Source: Flavobacteriaceae bacterium TMED81 (GTDB taxonomy: Bacteria > Bacteroidota > Bacteroidia > Flavobacteriales > Flavobacteriaceae). Taken from it: a DNA stretch of 12,159 nt. Below the pieces are notes generated by a model. It made no database searches. It was not told where the DNA came from and saw nothing but the letters and a program-made list of their open reading frames with translations. Made by a program: the position numbers and the translations under genes. Of the stretch, positions 5,547 to 11,985 are shown piece by piece; within the stretch, counting starts at the first letter, position 1, and each line of letters begins with the position of its first letter. The stretch is from positions 1 through 12,159 of the forward strand of contig NHEI02000010.1 of the NCBI GenBank assembly GCA_002171575.2. Reading direction: 5' to 3'.

Positions 5547-8264
5547 ATGAACAATAGTTTTCTTTATGAAGTAGTGCGTTCTCTTTCCAACCCCAACTGG
5601 GAGGAACTGTGTTTTATTGTGCCCAATAAGCGATCAGCCCTACATTTAACCCAAGCGATTACCGCTCAGCTTGAGAGTCCAACGATTGCCCCTGAAATCA
5701 TAGATATTGATTCATTCATTCGCAACCTCTCTAGACTTGAGGTCCCACCAAAAATGGAACAATTGTTTGCACTATACAATAGTTATTGCCAGGTGGTTGA
5801 CAGCAAAGAAAGGGACAATTTTATGACCTTTTTAGGTTGGGGAGATACCTTGCTCGGCGATTTGGACGCAATAGACAGAAACCTTTTACAGCGCAAGGAG
5901 GTGTTTGGCTTATTAGCTGGAATGCAAGAGATTAAAGCATGGGGTTCGGATGATAACGCATTTGTTCAGCGTTATCTAAGCTTTTGGAAAGCGTTGCCAA
6001 AAATGTATGATTCCTTTTCCTCTGCTCTTTTAGAAAAAGGTCATGGAACTACGGGAATGCTTTGCCGTGAAGCAGTTCGCAATTTGGAGGTTTTTTTGGA
6101 AGCCCAACCAAAGACCAGCTTTATCATTTGTGGCTTTAATGCACTAACCGAAAGCGAGTCGACCTTATTTCAATCTATTTTGGCACAAAATCGCGGAAAA
6201 ATCTACTGGGACGCAGACACCTATTTTTTGCAAAACCCACAAGAACAATCGGGGCAATACTTGAACAGCTATAAAAACTGGCCTTACTATGAAAACCAAC
6301 TCTTTTTAGGAAGTCACAACACATTTTTAAATCAGAAAGAGATTGAGGTTATCGAAACCTCAGGACGGATTGCACAAGCAAAACAGGTGGGCAGCATCCT
6401 TAAGGACCTTTCGACAACAAAGCTTGGCTGGGAACGCGTAGCGGTTGTTTTGCCTGATGAATCTTTGCTCAACCCCATTCTTCACGCGCTACCACCCGAA
6501 GTAAATAAACTCAATATCACCATGGGGCAGCCCCTGCAACAGCAGCCCATATCGGTTGTGATAGAGGCGCTATTTGACTTGCACATGAACCAAAACCCAA
6601 AAGGGTTTTACTACAAATCAGTCGTGCAAATTTTGACCCATGAATCGATTCGAACATACTGCGAAAAAAACGAACTTAAAGACCCAAAAGAATTTGCCCA
6701 ATCAGTAATCTCAGGAAACCAACGGTTTTTGACTGTAAACCACCTGAAGAAGGCAAGCCTATTCAAAGACCTTGGCTTTCTGTTTTCCCCCTGGAACAAC
6801 CCCATAGAGGCGGTTCAATCGATATGTAAATTGCTTCAATTGCTGCTGACGACTGCAGACCCCGACGACAACCAACAACTGGAGTCAATCCATTTGTTCT
6901 TAACACTTTTTCATCAATTGGATCTTCAGCTGCACACACACTCCTTTATCAAACAAATCAGCGAATTACGTACGATTTATAACGCACAAATCGGAACGCA
7001 TAAATTGTCATATTCTGGAGAGCCTCTGGAGGGCTTACAAATTATGGGAATGCTCGAAACACGATTGTTGGATTTTGACACGGTGATTCTCACACAAGCC
7101 AATGAGGGGATATTACCCGCAAAGTCTATCGATGATTCGTGGATACCTTATGACATGAAAAAGCAGTTTGGGCTTCCAACCCGAGATGAGAAAAATGCCA
7201 TTTTTTCATACCATTTTTTTCGATTGATGTATCGTGCCAAAAAGGTTTATATACTGTATGATGGACAAGGAGACGGTCTTGGCGGAGGAGAGATGAGCCG
7301 TTTTGTTCGCCAATGGGCAACCCAGTTGCCAGAAAATCACAGCATGCGATTTTTTAACCAAAGCGTGACCTTAAATACGGTGACCAGACAACGGCATGAA
7401 ATTCTAAAAACGCCCAGTCTTATTAAGCGGTTACAGGAAATGGCAAAGAAGGGGCTGTCCGCTACAGCATTGTCGAATTATATTGCCGACCCAATCCGAT
7501 TCTACAACAACTATGTTCTTCGCATTTCGGAGAACGAAGAATTGGAGGAGTCGATTGCTTATCAGACTCTAGGAACGGTTATTCACAACACCTTGGAGGA
7601 ATTGTACACGCCTTATGTGGCGAAACAATTGACGGTTCAGAACATTAAAAAGATGCAAGACACCCATAAGCAAACCCTTCAAAAACACTTTGAAGATGAA
7701 TTAGGTAAATCGAGCCATACAACAGGAAAAAACCAGTTGTTGTTTACGGCAGCAGCGCATAGCATCAGACGTGTTTTAGAGGCCGATAAAAACGATATTT
7801 TGGAGGGATCAACGATTGAACTGTTGGGTCTCGAAGAATACCGTAAAGTCACACGCACTTATGCGGGTGTTGAACACCCCATTACATTTCATGGCGTTAT
7901 TGACCGCATTGATCGCAAGGACGGGGTTTTGCGGATTTTGGATTATAAAACAGGCCAAACCAACACCAAAGAATTGCGCCCAAGTGAAATATCAGACTGC
8001 TTATCCGATTCTGTTTATGGCAAGTCTTTTCAAGTGTTGTTTTACAGCATGCTTTGGGCAGAAGACGACCCAAACAGCCCGTTTTATGCAGGGGTAATTT
8101 CGGTAAAAAACATGAGTATCGGTACAATGTTTCTTGGGTTTGGGACAGGTAGAACAAAACGCACCAAGCTTGTAACAGAAGACCTTGAAAACTTTGAAAA
8201 AGAGCTTGAAAAACTGGTGATCGAAATCTATAAGCCAGACATCGCTTTTACGGAGGCGATCTAG
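5547..8264 (+). CDS. addB: AddB-like PD-(D/E)XK nuclease family protein
   Basis: This 905-residue protein is the likely second subunit of the AddAB double-strand-break resection complex. The N-terminus (FIVPNKRSALHL, residues 23-34) has the AddB-like fold entry but no Walker A motif, so this part is probably an inactive helicase-like scaffold. The middle contains MLETRLLDFDTVILTQANEG, the conserved segment that resembles helicase motifs in AddB. The C-terminal nuclease shows LSNYIADPIRFYNNY (642-656), His680, Asp786 in GVIDRID, Asp799-Tyr-Lys801 in LDYKTG, and Gln829 in QVLFY. The four cysteines that hold an iron-sulfur cluster in Bacillus AddB are missing. The start at 5547 gives the expected N-terminus. 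It lies just behind a strong terminator with no clear promoter, and its TAG overlaps the stop codon of the convergent gene. It is much shorter than Bacillus AddB (about 1160 residues). Confidence 0.88.
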   Translation: MNNSFLYEVVRSLSNPNWEELCFIVPNKRSALHLTQAITAQLESPTIAPEIIDIDSFIRNLSRLEVPPKMEQLFALYNSYCQVVDSKERDNFMTFLGWGDTLLGDLDAIDRNLLQRKEVFGLLAGMQEIKAWGSDDNAFVQRYLSFWKALPKMYDSFSSALLEKGHGTTGMLCREAVRNLEVFLEAQPKTSFIICGFNALTESESTLFQSILAQNRGKIYWDADTYFLQNPQEQSGQYLNSYKNWPYYENQLFLGSHNTFLNQKEIEVIETSGRIAQAKQVGSILKDLSTTKLGWERVAVVLPDESLLNPILHALPPEVNKLNITMGQPLQQQPISVVIEALFDLHMNQNPKGFYYKSVVQILTHESIRTYCEKNELKDPKEFAQSVISGNQRFLTVNHLKKASLFKDLGFLFSPWNNPIEAVQSICKLLQLLLTTADPDDNQQLESIHLFLTLFHQLDLQLHTHSFIKQISELRTIYNAQIGTHKLSYSGEPLEGLQIMGMLETRLLDFDTVILTQANEGILPAKSIDDSWIPYDMKKQFGLPTRDEKNAIFSYHFFRLMYRAKKVYILYDGQGDGLGGGEMSRFVRQWATQLPENHSMRFFNQSVTLNTVTRQRHEILKTPSLIKRLQEMAKKGLSATALSNYIADPIRFYNNYVLRISENEELEESIAYQTLGTVIHNTLEELYTPYVAKQLTVQNIKKMQDTHKQTLQKHFEDELGKSSHTTGKNQLLFTAAAHSIRRVLEADKNDILEGSTIELLGLEEYRKVTRTYAGVEHPITFHGVIDRIDRKDGVLRILDYKTGQTNTKELRPSEISDCLSDSVYGKSFQVLFYSMLWAEDDPNSPFYAGVISVKNMSIGTMFLGFGTGRTKRTKLVTEDLENFEKELEKLVIEIYKPDIAFTEAI

Positions 8265-8731
8265 TTGGAACTTTTTCGAATCACCCCAATCCCATAATAT
8301 AGGTACGAAAACGACTGTACCCCCAAAAACAACCACAGCACAGGCAAAAGAGACGGTAGATTTTCCATCACTTGGTCAAGGGCTTTGAGCTCATCCTCGT
8401 TCAGATCGTTGATGGCAGGGTTATCCGCCAAAGCAGACTCAATGAGTGCAGGGTCAATACTGGCATACATCAACCAAAACACAAAAACCAATACAGCAAT
8501 AAGTCCAGCAAAAGCGGCATAAACCACCACTACATAAGACATCACCTGATCAAAGCCCCCAATTTCTAGATTGGAGAGGAGTTTTTTTCGTGTAGACCAC
8601 AACCAAAACGGCACCAAGCCAGCGAGGAGAGTTAAGAAAATCCCTCCGCTAACAAGGTATTGGATCACCTGAAAGGCCGACAGGGTTAAGGCAATATAAA
8701 AAATGATGTTTTGCTTTTGACTAAAGGACAT
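8261..8731 (-). CDS. Four-helix membrane protein of unknown function
   Basis: I do not recognise a named family. The 156-residue protein has hydrophobic segments at about 9-27, 29-46, 63-89 and 126-149, so it should be an inner-membrane protein with four helices. A basic stretch (RKKLL, 48-52) follows helix 2. A soluble acidic loop (about 92-122, rich in Asp, Glu and Asn, with NDLNEDELKALDQ) lies between helices 3 and 4. It converges on addB, and the two stop codons share the tetranucleotide CTAG, so neither gene has room for its own terminator. The ATG at 8731 is the first start that keeps helix 1 whole. No clear promoter was found upstream. It resembles the many small uncharacterised membrane proteins of Flavobacteriia. 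Confidence 0.8.
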   Translation of the reverse strand: MSFSQKQNIIFYIALTLSAFQVIQYLVSGGIFLTLLAGLVPFWLWSTRKKLLSNLEIGGFDQVMSYVVVVYAAFAGLIAVLVFVFWLMYASIDPALIESALADNPAINDLNEDELKALDQVMENLPSLLPVLWLFLGVQSFSYLYYGIGVIRKSSN

Positions 8732-8783
8732 AAAAACAAGAGTTTATCGAGTTGTAAAAATATAAAAAACAGCTGGGTTTTGG

Positions 8784-8815
8784 TTGGAAACAAAACACCA
8801 AATACAGTATCTTTG
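8784..8815 (+). promoter_or_regulatory. Strong promoter before a 28-codon ORF
   Basis: TTGG at 8784-8787 and TATCTTTG at 8808-8815, with 21 nt between the TTG and the -7 box, match the Bacteroidetes consensus in full. The -7 box ends 4 nt before an ATG, so transcription should start at or next to that ATG. Confidence 0.7.
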
Positions 8816-8819
8816 TTGC

Positions 8820-8906
8820 ATGGGAGTCGGAGGAGTCTTTTTAGCGAGTATTGCACTTTGTATAGGAGTGGCAATTGTGGCAGAAATTGTTGAGCGCATC
8901 AAATAG
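8820..8906 (+). CDS. Possible leaderless 28-residue membrane peptide
   Basis: A short ORF of 28 codons starts with ATG 4 nt past a consensus -7 box and stops at TAG (8904-8906). It begins MGVGGVFLASIALCIGVAIV and ends AEIVERIK: one hydrophobic helix of about 18 residues followed by a short charged tail, the layout of a single-pass membrane peptide. If the promoter is used, the mRNA would be leaderless. The promoter and the helix together make it more than a random ORF, but there is no homology evidence. The same promoter could instead drive the DoxX-like pair at 9035 with a long leader. A six-codon ORF follows at once (TAGATG, 8904-8909) and is probably meaningless. Confidence 0.4.
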   Translation: MGVGGVFLASIALCIGVAIVAEIVERIK

Positions 8907-9034
8907 ATGGAAAACGCATTGGTTTAGCTTCTTTGAGCTGCCAAAAGCATCAATTTTACGATACTATTGAATCCTGAAGGGTCAGCAAATAGCCATGTTC
9001 CGATGTTTTTGTAACTTTAAACAAATCAAAAGTT

Positions 9035-9379
9035 ATGGAACAAATTTCATTATTATTTCAAATTGTGGTTGCGATTTCTGTTCTGATTGTTTGGGTATTT
9101 CGCTATCACAATGTGATTGCGGAGTTTGAGCAGTTTGGATTTTCGGATGTTTTTAGAAATTTTGTGGGCGCATCAAAAATTGCCATTTCAACGCTATTGT
9201 TGACGGGAATTTGCTACGCGGACTTAACGCCTTATGCAGCGATTGGCATGGCGGCTTTTATGTTGGCGGCGCAACTGTCTCATCTACGAGTCAAAAACCC
9301 GTTTTTACAACGCCTACCGTCTTTGGTGTTTTTGCTGATGTCGGTTTTTGTTGCGTTATTCCATTTCGGGGTGATTTAG
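9035..9379 (+). CDS. DoxX-like small membrane protein, first of a pair
   Basis: The 114-residue protein has four hydrophobic helices (about 4-22, 45-61, 66-83, 94-112). The motif layout fits the DoxX_2/DoxX-like family: FEQFGFSDVFRNFVGASKI after helix 1, then a Gly/Ala-rich helix 3 (AAIGMAAFMLAAQLSHLRVKNP) and a final helix after LQRLP. Family members are inner-membrane proteins of poorly defined function, some linked to redox stress or quinone chemistry; none of that can be read from this sequence. One base separates its stop from the next start, so the two are translated together. Whether the transcript starts at the promoter at 8784-8815 or at a weaker site near 9012 (TAACTTTA) is not clear. 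Confidence 0.8.
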   Translation: MEQISLLFQIVVAISVLIVWVFRYHNVIAEFEQFGFSDVFRNFVGASKIAISTLLLTGICYADLTPYAAIGMAAFMLAAQLSHLRVKNPFLQRLPSLVFLLMSVFVALFHFGVI

Positions 9380-9380
9380 G

Positions 9381-9746
9381 ATGGATTATTTTTTAACCAT
9401 TGTTCTGTTTACAGGCATCTCTTTTGTGGCGTATGGGATCAACTCTTTTGTTTCAAAGCGCATGAAAAAAGATTTTAAAAGGTGGGGCTTAGAGAACAAA
9501 CGAAAAACCATTGCTTGCTGTCAGCTCGTTGGTGGGGCTGGCTTGCTTTTGGGGTTAGAATGGAACATGATCCTGATTCTCTCTTCGGCTTTTTTGGGAG
9601 TGATGATGTTGGTGGCGATAGGGGTTCGAATCAAAGTAAAAGACGACATTTCAGATATCTTGCCTGCATTTGCCTATTTGGTGCTTAGTGCTTTGATACT
9701 TTATGAAGCGAGTGGGCTTTTTAACCCCCCTATAATTTTTCCTTAA
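9381..9746 (+). CDS. DoxX-like small membrane protein, second of a pair
   Basis: At 121 residues, it has four predicted helices (about 4-23, 42-58, 62-82, 92-110) and the same plan as its neighbour: a basic segment and FKRWGLENKRK after helix 1, a glycine-rich helix 2 (CQLVGGAGLLLGL), then GVRIKVKDDISDILPA between helices 3 and 4. It looks like a diverged paralogue of the upstream gene. The TAG-G-ATG junction at 9377-9383 implies translational coupling, and equal amounts of both proteins would suit a heteromeric membrane complex (inference). Its stop codon lies inside the first copy of the 82-bp leader/signal-peptide repeat. It contains a C6 run near its end. Confidence 0.78.
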   Translation: MDYFLTIVLFTGISFVAYGINSFVSKRMKKDFKRWGLENKRKTIACCQLVGGAGLLLGLEWNMILILSSAFLGVMMLVAIGVRIKVKDDISDILPAFAYLVLSALILYEASGLFNPPIIFP

Positions 9747-9824
9747 ATTAGTATCACTAAAAACAATACGATGAAAAAACTATTACTCTTATTATTGATT
9801 GCCCCAATGATTGGAAACTCTCAA
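9743..9824 (+). repeat. 82-bp leader plus signal-peptide repeat, copy 1
   Basis: The repeat covers 28 bp of leader and the first 18 codons of the cargo gene. It matches 11129-11210 with four differences, two in the leader and two silent (AAA/AAG, AAC/AAT). The leader ends CTAAAAACAATACG before the ATG, and a variant of this motif also precedes the ATG at 11815 and the decayed start at 11990. TAAATTAG at 9744-9751 is a possible -7 box shared by both copies. Confidence 0.9.
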
Positions 9825-10466
9825 GAAACGGATATTTATGATATAAACATAAATGGATTAAACTTCATTGGTGACGAGTGGCTTCTAACTTTTGAGCATT
9901 ATAGTCAAAACACTGAAATTACTATTCCCGATAATGAATATTGGTATGTTTTTACTGACGAATCAGAACTGTATGTAAAAATTGAGGGGCTTGAAAACTA
10001 TGGGTATGCAAACTTTTATACCGACACTAATTATGTAAATTCAAATGAATACAACCACTACAACCCAATATCAAATCTGATTAGTGGCGGGTCAAAATTC
10101 TATTTTTATGATTATGAGGAAGAATTAGGGTCTGTATCACCTACTTATGACTCATGCATAGAGTGTGCAGTAAGGGTTTTTAAGTATGAAACAACCAAAT
10201 TTCAAAATTCATTATCATTTAATGAAAACTCAATCGAGAATAATTTGTTCCGCCCTACACTATATCCCAACCCTACATCATCTCTATTAGCACTAAACAG
10301 CGACAAAGAATATGATATAGAAGTGTACGATATATCAGGGAATAAAGTAATGGCACTTACAGGAAACACGATTGATATGTCGCACTTATCCTCTGCTACT
10401 TACATAGTTAAAGCACTTGATAAAGTAGAGAACGAAGAAGTGAGTTATAAGGTAGTAAAGAATTAA
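9771..10466 (+). CDS. Small T9SS cargo protein 1, unknown passenger
   Basis: A secreted protein of 231 residues in three parts. Residues 1-18 are a signal peptide (MKKLLLLLLIAPMIGNSQ). Residues 19-163 are a passenger of unknown function, rich in Tyr, Asn, Asp and Glu, likely beta-structured, with one cysteine pair (129 and 132, SCIEC). Residues 164-231 match the type A T9SS C-terminal sorting domain: LYPNPTSSLLAL, then VYDISGNKV and SSATYIVKA, ending KVVKN. Such domains direct export through the outer membrane by the type IX machinery and are usually cleaved, with attachment to the surface or release. The signal peptide and sorting domain are almost the same as in the cargo gene at 11157, whereas the passenger is not recognisably alike. 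No catalytic motif is visible. A membrane-protein gene follows 60 bp downstream. Confidence 0.9.
   Translation: MKKLLLLLLIAPMIGNSQETDIYDININGLNFIGDEWLLTFEHYSQNTEITIPDNEYWYVFTDESELYVKIEGLENYGYANFYTDTNYVNSNEYNHYNPISNLISGGSKFYFYDYEEELGSVSPTYDSCIECAVRVFKYETTKFQNSLSFNENSIENNLFRPTLYPNPTSSLLALNSDKEYDIEVYDISGNKVMALTGNTIDMSHLSSATYIVKALDKVENEEVSYKVVKN
10260..10466 (+). repeat. 207-bp sorting-domain repeat, copy 1
   Basis: Codons 164-231 plus the stop match 11589-11795 without gaps: 17 differences in 207 bp, of which 15 are silent. The two amino-acid changes are adjacent (Ile-Ser against Met-Ala in VYDxxGN). The pattern shows selection on the protein sequence. Confidence 0.95.
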
Positions 10467-10526
10467 ATTTGGGCAATAAAAAGAATAGTATTTAGATGTT
10501 TTATAGATTAAATATATCTCAGAAAT

Positions 10527-11117
10527 ATGCGTCAAATTCGCTCTTACAGTGCTAACTTTGGATTTATTGCCCTTTACATAAATTTTATTTTTGCTGTTAG
10601 AAACCATGATGATTTTATAAGCATTTTTTTGGTTTCACTCTGCCCTCTTTTTCTGTTTTCCATTAGCCTTGTTTGTGCGGACAACTATGGAATAAGTAAA
10701 TATTTTTACCCATTAAACTTTCGATATAAATTTTGTACATGGGATGATATCAAATACTTTATTGAAGTAAAAGAAGAGTATAACCAATACAACCAAAGTT
10801 ACAGCACTATTTTAAAAAACACCATTTGGTTTATTGACAAAAAAGACAGACTAATAATGAGATTAAAAAAAAATAGAACAAACATGGTCAAACTTGAAGA
10901 AGTTATTAATCGATTTGAAGACAAGTCAGAAGTTAAAATGTACTTAAAAAACCCATATCTAAAACGTTTAAGGTTACGTAAAGTTGTTCCTATTACTGAT
11001 AAGTCACAATTAACAGACTCTCAACAAAAAATATTATTAAATCTAAAAAAGAGAAAACTTTCAGGTGAAAACATTGACGCAATTGCTGAAGAAATGAATC
11101 TCAAAAACCTGTTATAA
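10527..11117 (+). CDS. Membrane-anchored protein, possible PH-like domain
   Basis: I do not recognise a named family. The 196-residue protein has two hydrophobic helices near the N-terminus (about 9-24 and 30-51), then a basic soluble part. Residues ~55-130 (YGISKYFYPLNFRYKFCTW through RTNMVKLEEVINRF) read like a short beta-sandwich with a final helix, the layout of bacterial PH-like domains that follow a helical hairpin; this is an inference from pattern only. The C-terminal 60 residues are rich in Lys, Arg and Leu and probably helical. It lies between the two T9SS cargo genes, 60 bp after the first and 39 bp before the second, in the most AT-rich stretch of the window. It lacks the shared CTAAAAACAATACG leader. 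An A9 run lies at 10865-10873. A role as partner of cargo 1 is possible but rests on position alone. Confidence 0.75.
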   Translation: MRQIRSYSANFGFIALYINFIFAVRNHDDFISIFLVSLCPLFLFSISLVCADNYGISKYFYPLNFRYKFCTWDDIKYFIEVKEEYNQYNQSYSTILKNTIWFIDKKDRLIMRLKKNRTNMVKLEEVINRFEDKSEVKMYLKNPYLKRLRLRKVVPITDKSQLTDSQQKILLNLKKRKLSGENIDAIAEEMNLKNLL

Positions 11118-11128
11118 ATAACTTAATA

Positions 11129-11210
11129 TTAAATTAGTACTACTAAAAACAATACGATGAAGAAACTATTACTCTTATTATTGATTGCCCCAATGATTGG
11201 AAATTCTCAA
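11129..11210 (+). repeat. 82-bp leader plus signal-peptide repeat, copy 2
   Basis: Second copy of the repeat at 9743-9824, with four differences in 82 bp. It ends at codon 18 of the second cargo gene, just where similarity between the two proteins stops. TAAATTAG at 11130-11137 is the shared possible -7 box. Confidence 0.9.
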
Positions 11211-11795
11211 CTACTTAATTTGCCTGTAAGCGAAGTGATTGTAATTAACAGAAATAACAGTTATTATTCCGTACCACAAGGTAAAGTAGCACAATTAGTA
11301 TCATCAACTTATTTTGTATCAGTAGATGAAAGAAATATGATTCAGGGGGGGGATAACGACAACGATCTTGGAGATATAATTCCACGATTAGATATGTGTA
11401 TTAATTTGACCAATAATAATGATTATTGGTGGAATGATAGTACTATTTATGGAAATACAGTCCTACCTGAATACACACAAATTAATATGATCGATGGTGA
11501 TTGTTGGGGTAGTGCATATACGTTTGTTGTTTTCGATTTAAATGCACAAAATTTAGCATACAACGTACCCAACCAAACAACACCCACTCTATATCCCAAC
11601 CCTACATCATCTCTATTAGCACTCAACAGCGATAAAGAGTACGACATAGAGGTATATGATATGGCAGGGAATAAAGTAATGGCACTTACAGGAAATACCA
11701 TTGATATGTCTCACCTATCTTCTGCTACTTACATCGTTAAAGCACTTGATAAAGTAGAGAACGAAGAAGTGAGTTATAAGGTTGTAAAGAATTAA
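11157..11795 (+). CDS. Small T9SS cargo protein 2, G8 tract, unknown passenger
   Basis: This 212-residue secreted protein has the same plan as cargo 1: signal peptide 1-18 (same amino acids), passenger 19-144, type A T9SS sorting domain 145-212 differing from cargo 1 at only two residues. The passenger has a VPQGKVAQLVSSTYFVSV segment, a Gly-Asp-Asn-rich turn (QGGDNDNDLGD), and two cysteines (81 and 116); I see no enzyme motif. It is not clearly alignable to the cargo 1 passenger, though both have a proline-led strand early on and a Cys-containing strand before the linker, so distant common origin is possible. Eight consecutive G (11345-11352) lie in codons 64-66. One G fewer gives a stop within about ten codons and one more gives TAA at once, so slippage would remove the sorting domain. 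A small membrane-protein gene starts 19 bp after the stop. Confidence 0.9.
   Translation: MKKLLLLLLIAPMIGNSQLLNLPVSEVIVINRNNSYYSVPQGKVAQLVSSTYFVSVDERNMIQGGDNDNDLGDIIPRLDMCINLTNNNDYWWNDSTIYGNTVLPEYTQINMIDGDCWGSAYTFVVFDLNAQNLAYNVPNQTTPTLYPNPTSSLLALNSDKEYDIEVYDMAGNKVMALTGNTIDMSHLSSATYIVKALDKVENEEVSYKVVKN
11589..11795 (+). repeat. 207-bp sorting-domain repeat, copy 2
   Basis: Second copy of the T9SS sorting-domain module, about 92% identical to 10260-10466 at the DNA level. The upstream edge is sharp: identity begins at the CTA codon of LYPNP, while the preceding passenger linkers differ. Confidence 0.95.
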
Positions 11796-11814
11796 ATGAA
11801 TTAAAAACAATACA

Positions 11815-11985
11815 ATGAAGAAGTATTTAGGGGCGTATCTTGTTATAGTAGCTGCATATTTAATTTATCTCGTTCTTAGAATATATAATGGCGGATCATT
11901 CGATTGGTTTGGGGATTTAAGTATGCCATTTCTTTTACTTGTTTTGTATTGGTCAATACAGTCAAAAGACAAGAGCAAAAAATAA
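11815..11985 (+). CDS. Small 56-residue two-helix membrane protein
   Basis: This short gene starts at ATG 11815 and stops at TAA 11983-11985. The protein begins MKKYLGAYLVIVAAYLIYLV and has two hydrophobic helices (about 4-21 and 36-48) joined by a loop with GGSFDWFGDLS, and a lysine-rich tail (SKDKSKK), so both ends should face the cytoplasm. I do not recognise a family. It is preceded by TTAAAAACAATACA, nearly the leader of the two cargo genes, and lies 19 bp after cargo 2, so it is probably expressed with it. Its last codons and stop fall inside another copy of that leader motif (11978-11989), in front of a decayed signal peptide. Its coding nature rests on the leader, the membrane topology and the tight spacing. 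Confidence 0.65.
   Translation: MKKYLGAYLVIVAAYLIYLVLRIYNGGSFDWFGDLSMPFLLLVLYWSIQSKDKSKK

Noticed and set aside
8907..8927. Six-codon ORF (MENALV) directly after the 28-codon ORF
   Set aside because: It is too short to judge, with no other support.
8915..8948. Imperfect stem (TTGG..AGCT / AGCT..CCAA) after the 28-codon ORF
   Set aside because: The stem is interrupted and no T-run follows, so I do not call it a terminator.
9012..9019. TAACTTTA as a promoter -7 box for the first DoxX-like gene
   Set aside because: It has a mismatch at the last base and no TTG at the proper distance upstream.
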